Assembly (NCBI GenBank): GCA_964509425.1
Contig: CAZDWZ010000003.1
Location: forward strand, 62,001 to 126,000
Length of the DNA: 64,000 nucleotides
From: CAZDWZ01 sp964509425
GTDB lineage: Bacteria > Bdellovibrionota_C > UBA2361 > SZUA-149 > CAZDWZ01
Direction: 5' to 3'
Every line of letters starts with the position of its first letter. The first letter of the stretch is position 1. The notes below the pieces were generated by a model that was not told the origin of the DNA, searched no databases, and saw only the letters and a list, made by a program, of their open reading frames with translations. The position numbers and the translations under genes are program-made. Below are positions 34,701 through 41,720 of this stretch, piece by piece.

Positions 34701-37700
34701 CAGAATTTCCTATTCCGTCACTGACAAGGCGAACCACACTATTGAAGGCGGATATCTTTTTACCGTGATCGGAGAAGGGGTGAAGGATAAGCAGTTCCGA
34801 TTCAACCAGATCGAGCTTGTCCCGGATAAACGTGAATACGCACCGGGAGAGAAGATAAAGCTTCAAATCAATACGGAGCAGGCAAACTCCACCGTCCTTT
34901 TCTTCGTGAGGCCGGCAAACGGCGTGTATCTGCCGCCCGAGGTCATTCGCATCGACGGAAAAAGTGTGATTCGGGAAGTTGAAGTTCAGAAGAAGGACAT
35001 GCCGAACTTCTTCCTGGAAGCGCTCACCGTGAGTGATGGCCGAGTGTATTCAGAAAGCAAGGAGATCGTTGTTCCGCCGGAAAAACGAGTGCTCAATGTC
35101 GAAGTACTTCCTTCTCAGGAAAAGTACAAACCGGGTGAGATGGCAAGTGTTTCTCTGAAGGTAACCGACTTCAACGGAAAACCTTTCTCCGGCTCTGCAG
35201 TGATGTCCGCATACGATAAAGCGGTCGAATATATTTCGGGAGGCTCGAACGTACCGGAAATAAAGCAGTTCTTCTGGAAGTGGAGACGGACGCATCGCTC
35301 CGTTTCGGAAACGAACCTTATGAAAACTTTTGCGGTCATCCTTCCGAAAGGAGAGGTCGCGATGGGATTCATCGGAATGTTCGGATCGCTCGACGCAAAC
35401 GAACAAGAAGAGCTGGATGGTGGCGGTGTCCCCAGAGGAAGGTCGGAGAGGCAAGTACTTGGAAAGGCACAAGGCTTCGATGGAAATGCCGAAAAGCGCA
35501 TGAGTAAAAAGGATGCGGCGGGCGCTCCTGCGCCGGCGTCCATGGCTGCTAAGGCGAAAGAGGAGTCGTTCGCGCAGAATGTCCTTAGCGATAGCGATGA
35601 CAAAAGTGCGCGGGATGACGAAGCCTCGGTCGAGGAGCCTGGTCAACAGGCAACCGCGACCGTCCGGAAAGAGTTCGCCGACACGGCGTATTGGAACGGT
35701 AACATCAATGTCGGAGCGGATGGGATTGCGAAGGTGTCCTTCAAGATGCCTGAGAATCTGACCGGATGGAAAATTCGAGTGTGGGCGCTCGGCCAAGGCT
35801 CGAGAGTAGGAGAAGGGACGGCCGAAGTCGTCACAAGCAAGAACCTTCTGCTCCGGCTGCAAGCACCTCGATTTTTTGTCGAGAAAGATGAAGTGGTGCT
35901 TTCAGCGAATGTCCACAACTATTTGGCCAGCACGAAAAAAGTTCAGGCGAAGCTCGAGCTCCCGGGAGATACCTTGAGTCTCTTATCGCCTGCCGAACAA
36001 GCGATCGAGGTTCCGTCAAACGGTGAGATTCGAGTCGATTGGCGAGTGAAAGTCGTCAGAGAAGGGCAAGCCGTAGTTCGCATGTCCGCGCTCAGCAACG
36101 AAGAATCGGATGCGATGGAAATGAAGTTTCCGGTCCTCGTGCACGGGATGTTGAAGACAGATTCGTTTAGCGGGTACATCCGGCCGGAAGCATCCGAAGG
36201 CAGCATCACCTTCCGCGTTCCTGAGGAACGGCGTCCTGATCAAAGTGTGCTTGAAGTTCGCTACTCTCCGACGCTCGCGGGCGCGATGATTGATGCGCTC
36301 CCGTACCTCGTGGATTTTCCGTACGGGTGCACAGAGCAGACAATGAACCGCTTCATCCCGACTGTTATCACTCAACGGGTGCTGCAGCGTATCGGCGTCA
36401 ATCTCAAGGACGTGAAAGAAAAGCGAACGAATCTGAACGCTCAAGAGATCGGCGATGATCAAGCGCGGTCCGCACAATGGAAGCGTTACAGCAGCAATCC
36501 GGTCTTCGATGAAGAAGAAGTCGCCCAGATGGTGCGAAATGGGGTGCAACGTTTGGCCTCGATGCAGCTCTCCGGCGGCGGTTGGGGATGGTTCTCGGGA
36601 TACGGAGAATCGGCGTCACCTCATCTTTCCGCTGGAGTCGTGCACGGGCTCCAGATCGCGAGAGCGGCCGATGCAGCGATTCCAACGGGCGTCATTGCGA
36701 ACGGAATTTCGTATTTGAAAAATTACGAAGCGGGTGAGCTGAGAAGGTTGAAAAACGCAAAAACGCAAACGCAGCCATATAAGACTCAGGCTTCAGAGCT
36801 CGACGTGTTCGTTCACATGGTGCTTCTCGACGAAGATCAAGGAGACAGCGAAATGCGCGAGTTCCTCTATCGAGATCGGAACGCGATGGCGGTTTATGCC
36901 AAGGCGATGCAGGCGCTGATCTTCCACAAGCTAAAGGACGAGCAAAAGGTGTCCATGTTGCGGAAAAACATTGAGCAGTTCCTCGTTCAGGACGAAGAAA
37001 ATCAGACAGCATATCTGAAGCTCGGGAACGAGGGGTATTGGTGGCTCTGGTACGGAAGCGAATATGAAGCGCACGCCTATTACTTAAAGCTGCTCGCGAA
37101 AGTTGATCCGAAGAGTGAGATCGCTCCTCGGCTCGTGAAATATCTGCTGAACAACCGAAAACATTCCACCTATTGGAATTCGACACGTGACACCGCGATT
37201 GTCGTCGAGGCGTTCGCCGATTATTTGGCCGCAAGCGACGAGATGGCGCCTGACATGACGCTTCAAGTTCTTGTCGACGGGAAACAAATGAAGGAAGTGA
37301 AGATCACGAAGAACAATCTCTTCACATTCCCCAACAAGATGGTGCTTGCCGGAGAGGAGTTGACCTCGGGGAGTCATACGCTCCAGTTGAAGAAATCCGG
37401 GAAGGGTCCGATCTATTTCAATGCGTATCTCACCAACTTCACTCTTGAAGATCCGATCAAGAGAGCCGGCCTCGAGGTGAAGGTGAACCGGAAATACTTC
37501 AAGCTCATTCGAGATGAAAGCGCCTCGGCGCTCGCACGCGGTGCGCGCGGACAAGCGATTGATCAAAAGGTCGAGAAGTATAATCGGCAAGAACTTTCGG
37601 ATGGCGAAACCTTGAAGTCCGGAGATCTCGTTCAAATTGAGCTCGAAATTGAAAGCAAAAACGACTACGAATACCTGGTTTTTGAAGACATGAAGCCGGC

Positions 37701-37947
37701 TGGCTTCGAACCGGTAGAAGTACGAAGCGGCTACAATGGAAACGAGATGAACGCCTACGTGGAGTTTCGCGATGAGAGAGTGGCGTTTTTCACGCGCACT
37801 CTCCCACGCGGAAAGAGAAGTGTCTCGTACCGCATGAGAGCGGAGATACCCGGCAGCTTCAGCGCGCTTCCAACGCGTGCTTCAGCGATGTATGCGCCGG
37901 AGCTGAAGGGCAACTCCGACGAGCTTAAGCTGCGAGTGCAGGACTAG
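31744..37947 (+). CDS. bacterial alpha-2-macroglobulin with thioester motif
   Basis: About 2,067 residues. The start is the ATG at 31744 (GAAAGG 7 bases upstream) or the one at 31750, just before a signal peptide (TSALLVALILFAAPAALFAQ). Residues about 30-400 look like TPR-type helices. Macroglobulin beta domains follow (TDRPVYRPLQKVQYKVWARH, MG2; ALRYKPGEMASVSLKV-like segments later), then the A2M core (AYWNGNINVGADGIAKVSF, ENLTGWKIRVWALG). The thioester site YGCTEQ follows, with its Cys codon at 36328-36330, and then an alpha/alpha toroid domain and a receptor-binding-like end. Such proteins trap attacking proteases in the periplasm. There is no Pbp1C gene next to it as in E. coli. A Trp/Tyr-rich stretch at 34129-34255 is unusual. 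The 3' end overlaps the converging gene by 4 bp. Confidence 0.9.
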   Translation: MTMKSRLSFIKTSALLVALILFAAPAALFAQTKDSSARAKALKLLQDGNYKDAYEAYRGIIFKESSTDPELANDLSYAVSALQSAQRMEEVDRFLEEAIAKHPENWNVLRTAAQKYNDFMHQGYIVSGEFSRGWARGGDVRTVYSNDRDRVRALQLMSKAASLAEKSAKKVETAQLYLDYARMLLGTASWKLQALTDLDKLPDYSEDYYYSYRSGTMPAPVNDKGDPVYHYVPETLESAKSDGERWRWMRARAAELNPDLRGSLDFEFANFLDSQFGARTLATYGNFFNAGESDGDTREKEGAFSLQTLKDSETIARLANGIKRFPLPPEFNFVSIFKELAEQKGGGHQQMAIDRLAQLYEDRRQYPTAAKYWQEGIERFGPGSDNYRKKRLDQIVGAWGRFEGTTSQAAGENTSFEFLFRNATSVSFEAHQLNAEALVSDVIEYLRSNPKELNWQKIEINNIGYRIVHENEAKYVEKKVADWVTKLSPREAHFNRRITVEVPVKTAGAYLITAKVAGGNTTKSVIWLNDTAIVRKNLSTGVLHFFADAKSGAAVPGMKLQFFGYKTEYVERTLFSARSHNVRTSDFTAEADKNGQFLSESGKIGNDFHWLVIARNEKGRFAYLGFHNIWYGNYYDAEYNQTKLYGITDRPVYRPLQKVQYKVWARHAKYDREDSAPYANSNATIRITNPRGEKIDEKQFQFDEWAGYAGSLDLPKDAPLGMYHAYIDNIGSGFSFRVEEYKKPEFEVKIEAPSEPVALGEKITAKLSAKYYFGAPVTKGTVKYKIQRSDFDSRWYPLGLWDWFYGPGYWWFAYDYFWYPGWRVWGCRAPLQWWIWTGERNPPELVQEQEVEIGPEGKLEIQIDTALVKELRSDTDHKYQITAEVVDESRRVITGTGTILVARQPFKVYSWVDRGYYRSGDTIGAGFSAQTIDNKPVEGKGVVKLYSISYDESRKPVEKAVETWNLDTSATGSAALQMRAGSQGQYRISYSVTDKANHTIEGGYLFTVIGEGVKDKQFRFNQIELVPDKREYAPGEKIKLQINTEQANSTVLFFVRPANGVYLPPEVIRIDGKSVIREVEVQKKDMPNFFLEALTVSDGRVYSESKEIVVPPEKRVLNVEVLPSQEKYKPGEMASVSLKVTDFNGKPFSGSAVMSAYDKAVEYISGGSNVPEIKQFFWKWRRTHRSVSETNLMKTFAVILPKGEVAMGFIGMFGSLDANEQEELDGGGVPRGRSERQVLGKAQGFDGNAEKRMSKKDAAGAPAPASMAAKAKEESFAQNVLSDSDDKSARDDEASVEEPGQQATATVRKEFADTAYWNGNINVGADGIAKVSFKMPENLTGWKIRVWALGQGSRVGEGTAEVVTSKNLLLRLQAPRFFVEKDEVVLSANVHNYLASTKKVQAKLELPGDTLSLLSPAEQAIEVPSNGEIRVDWRVKVVREGQAVVRMSALSNEESDAMEMKFPVLVHGMLKTDSFSGYIRPEASEGSITFRVPEERRPDQSVLEVRYSPTLAGAMIDALPYLVDFPYGCTEQTMNRFIPTVITQRVLQRIGVNLKDVKEKRTNLNAQEIGDDQARSAQWKRYSSNPVFDEEEVAQMVRNGVQRLASMQLSGGGWGWFSGYGESASPHLSAGVVHGLQIARAADAAIPTGVIANGISYLKNYEAGELRRLKNAKTQTQPYKTQASELDVFVHMVLLDEDQGDSEMREFLYRDRNAMAVYAKAMQALIFHKLKDEQKVSMLRKNIEQFLVQDEENQTAYLKLGNEGYWWLWYGSEYEAHAYYLKLLAKVDPKSEIAPRLVKYLLNNRKHSTYWNSTRDTAIVVEAFADYLAASDEMAPDMTLQVLVDGKQMKEVKITKNNLFTFPNKMVLAGEELTSGSHTLQLKKSGKGPIYFNAYLTNFTLEDPIKRAGLEVKVNRKYFKLIRDESASALARGARGQAIDQKVEKYNRQELSDGETLKSGDLVQIELEIESKNDYEYLVFEDMKPAGFEPVEVRSGYNGNEMNAYVEFRDERVAFFTRTLPRGKRSVSYRMRAEIPGSFSALPTRASAMYAPELKGNSDELKLRVQD

Positions 37948-39092
37948 CGTAGCGGAGGAGCAGCCTGCGGGTCGCCGAACAGCTTTATCGGGTCGATCGG
38001 CTGAAACACGGCGAACTGCTCGTAGGTTGCCTTGCCGCTTCCGCTTTCAATGAGCTTCACCGGGAGTGAGAAAGCGATTTCCGGTTGTCTTCGATCGGAC
38101 AGTCGAGCGGTTTCGAGCACGGTCAAAAACTCCGCCTGTTGTTCGAGCCAGCGGGCCGAGCCACCGGATCTCGGACTCGCGGAGGAGACGATGATGTTCG
38201 AGTATGCCGGAAGCCCGGTGAGCTTCTCCGATTGATCGTGAAAGAGCGGAATCGACCAGGAGCCGTGAGCCGAATCATCCACGAGAATCAGGTGACGCGG
38301 CATCGAAATTCCTTCGGGTAATCGCCGAAGGGTCCGTAAATGATGAAAGAGGTTCGAAAGAACTTCGTAGCGGCCGACGGAGGTCTGGCCGTGCGGTGTG
38401 GTCCAGTACCCGTAGCGGGATTCTTCCGCGACGAACGGAATTCTTGCGGTGCCGTGGCCGTTTACATAAATCACGATGTTTCGCGGCTTGGACGACAGAT
38501 CGCGTTTGAAGAGCTCGAAGCTTCTCGCAAATACTGCCCGATACGCTTCTCCGCGGCGTTGCCACTCGTCGAGGACGGCTTGTTGTGCGGCATCCGGCGG
38601 CATCTCCACATCGGGTATCGGCCCGAGGAGAGGTTGGGCAGGATTCTGTGGATCGGGAAGGCTCCACGCAAACGCCGTCCTCGTCGAACACCCGAGCATC
38701 TCCAGTCCCTTCGTGATGCTTAGGATGTTCTTCCTATTTTGATTTTCGGGATCCGGATTCGGCTCAAAGCTCGCAACGAATGCGGCACACTTCGGCTCAC
38801 CGCCCTTTGGAATTCCGAGCTTTGGTCCCGGATCATTTCCCGGAACAGCGAAAGCAGGCGCCGCTGGTGCGGGGTTCGGATTTGGATGTCCATCCGCACG
38901 CTCCTCAAACTCCCCCGGGAGTGCCGCCTCGTGCTCCTGATCCCGAGCGATGATGACATCAACAAGCTGCTCGATGAGGGGATCGCGCGGGTTGAGTTTT
39001 ACCTCCTGAGTTTGGGCTTGTCCTGTGAATAAAATTCCAGCAGCAGCGGCGAATAACGCCGGTGAGATCAGCGATCGGGCGGACAAATGCAT
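37944..39092 (-). CDS. exported caspase-fold-like protein, probably lacking catalytic Cys
   Basis: 382 residues from the ATG at 39092, with GAGG eight bases upstream; a TTG six bases earlier is less likely. A Sec signal peptide (LFAAAAGILFTGQAQ) precedes a Pro/Asn-rich linker. The body has NIVIYVNGHGTARIPF, which resembles the strand and His-Gly of caspase or legumain-type cysteine peptidases, and then HLILVDDSAHGSWSIPLF. The latter fits the DSCHSG-type active-site loop except that Ala stands where Cys should be. A later strand NIIVSSASPRSGGSA fits the same fold. I therefore infer a caspase-like fold that has lost peptidase activity. It ends tail to tail with the macroglobulin gene. The similarity rests on short motifs, so another alpha/beta hydrolase fold remains possible. 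Confidence 0.6.
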   Translation of the reverse strand: MHLSARSLISPALFAAAAGILFTGQAQTQEVKLNPRDPLIEQLVDVIIARDQEHEAALPGEFEERADGHPNPNPAPAAPAFAVPGNDPGPKLGIPKGGEPKCAAFVASFEPNPDPENQNRKNILSITKGLEMLGCSTRTAFAWSLPDPQNPAQPLLGPIPDVEMPPDAAQQAVLDEWQRRGEAYRAVFARSFELFKRDLSSKPRNIVIYVNGHGTARIPFVAEESRYGYWTTPHGQTSVGRYEVLSNLFHHLRTLRRLPEGISMPRHLILVDDSAHGSWSIPLFHDQSEKLTGLPAYSNIIVSSASPRSGGSARWLEQQAEFLTVLETARLSDRRQPEIAFSLPVKLIESGSGKATYEQFAVFQPIDPIKLFGDPQAAPPLR

Positions 39093-39354
39093 ATACAAAA
39101 CCTCTGTTCTCTTCAGACTCGGGGCGAGAATATATTCCCCCCTGTTAGAAAGACTTATGAAGAGAAGGCATTTTCGATCACAGACAGCCGCCGGAATAAA
39201 CCGTGAAAGAAAGATAACAAACGAGTTCGCTTTCAGTTGATGGCGCTTCGGGCTTAGGCAACGGCCCGAGACTTCTCCAAATGATGCGCCGACATCGAGG
39301 AAGTGTAGCCGAGGCTGAAGGTCAGCCTCGGCAGGGTTTGCATCTGAAGAACCA

Positions 39355-40716
39355 TCAGGCCACGAGCTCCACGAGCGGGCAGGGCTGTCCCGTTATCTCT
39401 TGGATGATTTCGCCGGCGACGTTGAACCCACGGACGAAGGCTCCGGAGACGAAGGCCATCTGATACGCCGTGTGCTCTCCGGCGACTTTCATCCGTCCGA
39501 AGCCCTTCCGGAGCAGCTTCAGCGTCGTCGTCATCTGACCCGGCGCCGGTGCACTGTACCCGGCACGCGTCAGTGGGTCCCTCGGCCAGCCGGCGAGATC
39601 TACTTTTTTCAGCCGGGTCCTGATGCGAGGCACACTCTCAGCGAGCTCGCGGCAGAGGATCTCCCACAGTTCGCCGGGTGTCTTCCGGCTCAGTGCCACC
39701 GCCTTGTCCCCGCCCGAGAAGCAGGTGATCACCATCTGGTGCCCGGCGAACTCCTGACCTTCGGTCGTGTCCCAGATCAGGTGAAGGAGCCCGTCGTTCG
39801 AGAAGCAGTAGGGGTTGAGACCCGCGTCGAAGTCCTCGAGTCCGTCGAGGACCGCGAAGGCTTTGACGTTCATACCCATTTGCATCTCGGCTTCGGCCGG
39901 CAGCCCCGGCGAGAAGTCGATCGAACTCCAGACACTCGGTGGGAGGCAGAGGACGAAGTAGTCAGCTTCGAATACCTCGCCCGTGGAACAGGTGACGATG
40001 ACCTTGTCCTTCCGATTCTCGATAGCAGTGATCTGGCGGCCGTACAACATGATGTCGGACATCGATGCGGCCATGCGCTTCGCAAGCTCTTGTGCACCTC
40101 CTTCGAGCCGATAGAGCTCGGTCTTGTTCATGTACTCGTCCGGACCGTGTGCCGCGATGATCGAGAGGAACGCCAGCAAGCTCAGTCGATCGAGCGACAC
40201 TCCGTGGTTTGCCACGACTTGTGCGTCGAACGCCCGGCGTGCGAGGTCGCTCATCACCTGTCCGTTCAACCACTGGCCGAGGCTCGTGTGATCGAGTACT
40301 TTCGCACCGGGCGATTCCCAGGGCCGACGGAAGAGCACGGAGCGAGACATTTCGACGAGTTTCAACCCGAGCGTTTGCATCTCTCGAAGGGCCGACGCAC
40401 GTTCTTCGATCGAAAGGCCGCAGCCGTCGAGGATCGGAGAGAACGGTCCTTCGTAGCGAAACATCGCCCGCCGGCGAACACCGAAGGCATCGGCGAACCG
40501 GAGCACGGTCGGGTGATTGTCCCCGAAGAACTCCGGACCGCGGTCGACGAATTTGCCGGGAACGAGCGTGCCGTCGGTGTGTGCTCGACCTCCGGGACGG
40601 TCACGGGCTTCGAGCAGAAGGACGTCGTTGACCCCGTGTTCGCGAAGACCGTGCGCACAGGCAAGACCGGAGTAGCCTCCACCGCCGATGAGTGCTCGGC
40701 AGCTACGCTTCACCAT
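39355..40716 (-). CDS. flavin-containing amine oxidase
   Basis: 453 residues from the ATG at 40716, chosen for the AAGGGGG site just upstream. The FAD-binding Rossmann motif is ALIGGGGYSGLACAHGL, followed by LLEARDRPGGRAHT, the classical GG motif of amine oxidases and desaturase-like flavoproteins. The C-terminal FAD motif reads KVAGEHTAYQMAFVSGAFVRG. No signal peptide or twin-arginine motif is seen, so it is cytoplasmic. Substrates in this family range from polyamines to aromatic amines and carotenoid precursors and cannot be told here. The gene looks GC-richer than its surroundings: three 60-base lines that I counted gave 38, 33 and 40 G+C. A long open frame runs antisense through it, which suggests biased codon use and possible transfer. 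Confidence 0.85.
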   Translation of the reverse strand: MVKRSCRALIGGGGYSGLACAHGLREHGVNDVLLLEARDRPGGRAHTDGTLVPGKFVDRGPEFFGDNHPTVLRFADAFGVRRRAMFRYEGPFSPILDGCGLSIEERASALREMQTLGLKLVEMSRSVLFRRPWESPGAKVLDHTSLGQWLNGQVMSDLARRAFDAQVVANHGVSLDRLSLLAFLSIIAAHGPDEYMNKTELYRLEGGAQELAKRMAASMSDIMLYGRQITAIENRKDKVIVTCSTGEVFEADYFVLCLPPSVWSSIDFSPGLPAEAEMQMGMNVKAFAVLDGLEDFDAGLNPYCFSNDGLLHLIWDTTEGQEFAGHQMVITCFSGGDKAVALSRKTPGELWEILCRELAESVPRIRTRLKKVDLAGWPRDPLTRAGYSAPAPGQMTTTLKLLRKGFGRMKVAGEHTAYQMAFVSGAFVRGFNVAGEIIQEITGQPCPLVELVA

Positions 40717-40941
40717 AAAACCCCCTTCATCCCTCAAAGGGACTTGAGACCAAATTTCTTGAGACCAAGTTTGGATTGAGAGAGATCAAACCGTATGGAT
40801 GCCGGATCGAGGTAACATCCGAGCCCTAACTTGTCCCTTACACAATGGTTAGCGAATCCTAACGAAGCGCATTTGCAAAATCCCCTTGGTTCGGACAATC
40901 GTGATTGAGAAGAAGTCGGCAGGATTGGGCGGCAAACAGAA

Positions 40942-40960
40942 ACTGAGCTGTGGTCTCAGT
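40942..40960. repeat. 6-bp hairpin, 7-base loop
   Basis: ACTGAG (40942-40947) and CTCAGT (40955-40960) around a 7-base loop, nested inside an outer CGGCA/TGCCG pair at 40930-40934 and 40966-40970. It is the first of the hairpins in the gene-free island. Confidence 0.5.
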
Positions 40961-41026
40961 GATGCTGCCGAACAAAACATCGGAAGCGTCAGCAAGATTC
41001 TCAGGTCGGCCGAATTATCAAAGGGT

Positions 41027-41075
41027 GAGATTGTGCGATGGACAATCTCCCTTCTTGAGTTTCCTTAAGAAACTC
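41027..41075. repeat. two adjacent hairpins with 7-base loops
   Basis: GAGATTGT (41027-41034) pairs with ACAATCTC (41042-41049). GAGTTT (41057-41062) pairs with AAACTC (41070-41075). Both loops are 7 bases. The second hairpin shares its last bases with the arm of the next, larger structure, so the two would compete if formed in RNA. Confidence 0.55.
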
Positions 41076-41164
41076 CAGGAACTGCACCGACGCATACCGG
41101 GTCCCGTCCATCCCGGTAGTTGTCCAAGAGCGGAGCTCTTGTGCATCGCATGCAGTTCCTGGAG
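41073..41164. ncRNA. candidate structured RNA, three-way junction
   Basis: CTCCAGGAACTGCA (41073-41086) is perfectly complementary to 41151-41164 and encloses two further perfect hairpins. These are TACCGGG/CCCGGTA (41095-41101 with 41112-41118, 10-base loop) and CAAGAG/CTCTTG (41125-41130 with 41136-41141, 5-base loop). The nested arrangement gives a three-way junction of 92 bases. It could equally be a DNA element, since inverted repeats do not show strand. No T-rich tail follows on the forward strand apart from GTTTATT. No known RNA family is recognised. Confidence 0.45.
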
Positions 41165-41259
41165 AGTTTATTAGAGAGGTGATGGCGGATTAGTATCCAC
41201 GAGCTCCTCTGAGACCAAAAAAGTTCCGCCGGTTTGCCAAAGTCCGATTGCAACTTGAA

Positions 41260-41282
41260 CATGATTGTCGCGAGCAATCATG
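41260..41282. repeat. 8-bp hairpin, 7-base loop
   Basis: CATGATTG (41260-41267) and CAATCATG (41275-41282) form a perfect stem with loop TCGCGAG. It has the same loop length as the hairpins at 40942, 41027 and 41057. Confidence 0.55.
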
Positions 41283-41412
41283 CTTTCAGTCGCTTTCGAT
41301 CTTCGCATTCCTCACTTTAGCGTTGCTTCTTCAGCGTCAGAAAAGCGTCTACCATCGTGAGAGATTTGCGCATGACTAGCGCTCCTCTCTCCCTCTCTCT
41401 GGGGGCTGTGGA

Positions 41413-41462
41413 TCGTATGTCGACCATGTGACGGCGTCGCCCACGCGTCGATCGACATACGA
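41413..41462. repeat. 11-bp inverted repeat, 28-base spacer
   Basis: TCGTATGTCGA (41413-41423) matches its reverse complement TCGACATACGA (41452-41462). The spacer is GC-rich and includes ACGCGT. The arrangement would suit either an extended hairpin or a pair of protein half-sites about 39 bp apart. Confidence 0.6.
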
Positions 41463-41520
41463 AGTCAAGCTCCACACGAAGCAAAGCTTCGAGCCCCAGC
41501 TGATCGCAGAGATTCAAGAT

Positions 41521-41568
41521 ATGTCCGAATAATGGATTTTCTTGTGTGAAACTCCATTATTCGGACAT
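41521..41568. repeat. perfect 16-bp inverted repeat, 16-base loop
   Basis: ATGTCCGAATAATGGA (41521-41536) is exactly complementary to 41553-41568, with loop TTTTCTTGTGTGAAAC. It lies about 150 bp upstream of the methylase start. The loop length is the same as in the repeats at 14462 and 27467. No T-run directly follows the second arm. Confidence 0.8.
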
Positions 41569-41720
41569 TCGACTCCGCAAAAAACGTTGCTCCATCGCAC
41601 CCAACGGTTCTAGAACATTCTAATACTCAAATTCAACTGTGCCGCATTTTCGCCTTTCGGATCCGCAGGCCGGGCCGGTATTTTGTAACTGAAGTTGAAG
41701 ACCGTAGAAGACCATTTGTG

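Larger units (their letters stand above)
40717..41720. other. gene-free 1-kb island dense in inverted repeats
   Basis: Between the amine oxidase start and the methylase start I find no reading frame that looks like a protein. Short frames here are interrupted or have hairpin-derived sequence. Instead there are at least seven perfect inverted repeats within 630 bp, annotated separately. They could be structured RNA, protein-binding sites, or the remains of a mobile element boundary. Confidence 0.65.

Noticed and set aside
39400..40779. A 459-codon forward frame opposite the amine oxidase gene
   Set aside because: It is the antisense shadow of a GC-rich gene; its translation is rich in Arg, Glu and His with no domain, while the reverse strand has full FAD motifs.
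40848..40863. GTTAG and CTAAC pair resembling integron attC core sites
   Set aside because: The order and spacing are wrong for attC (GTT core before AAC core, 6 bases apart) and no integrase or cassette genes are present.
40930..40970. Hairpins with 7-base loops that recall a tRNA anticodon arm
   Set aside because: No acceptor stem, T-arm or CCA-like end could be fitted around them on either strand.
41317..41517. Short reverse frame in the repeat island
   Set aside because: Runs through the inverted repeat at 41413-41462 and has no ribosome site or domain.
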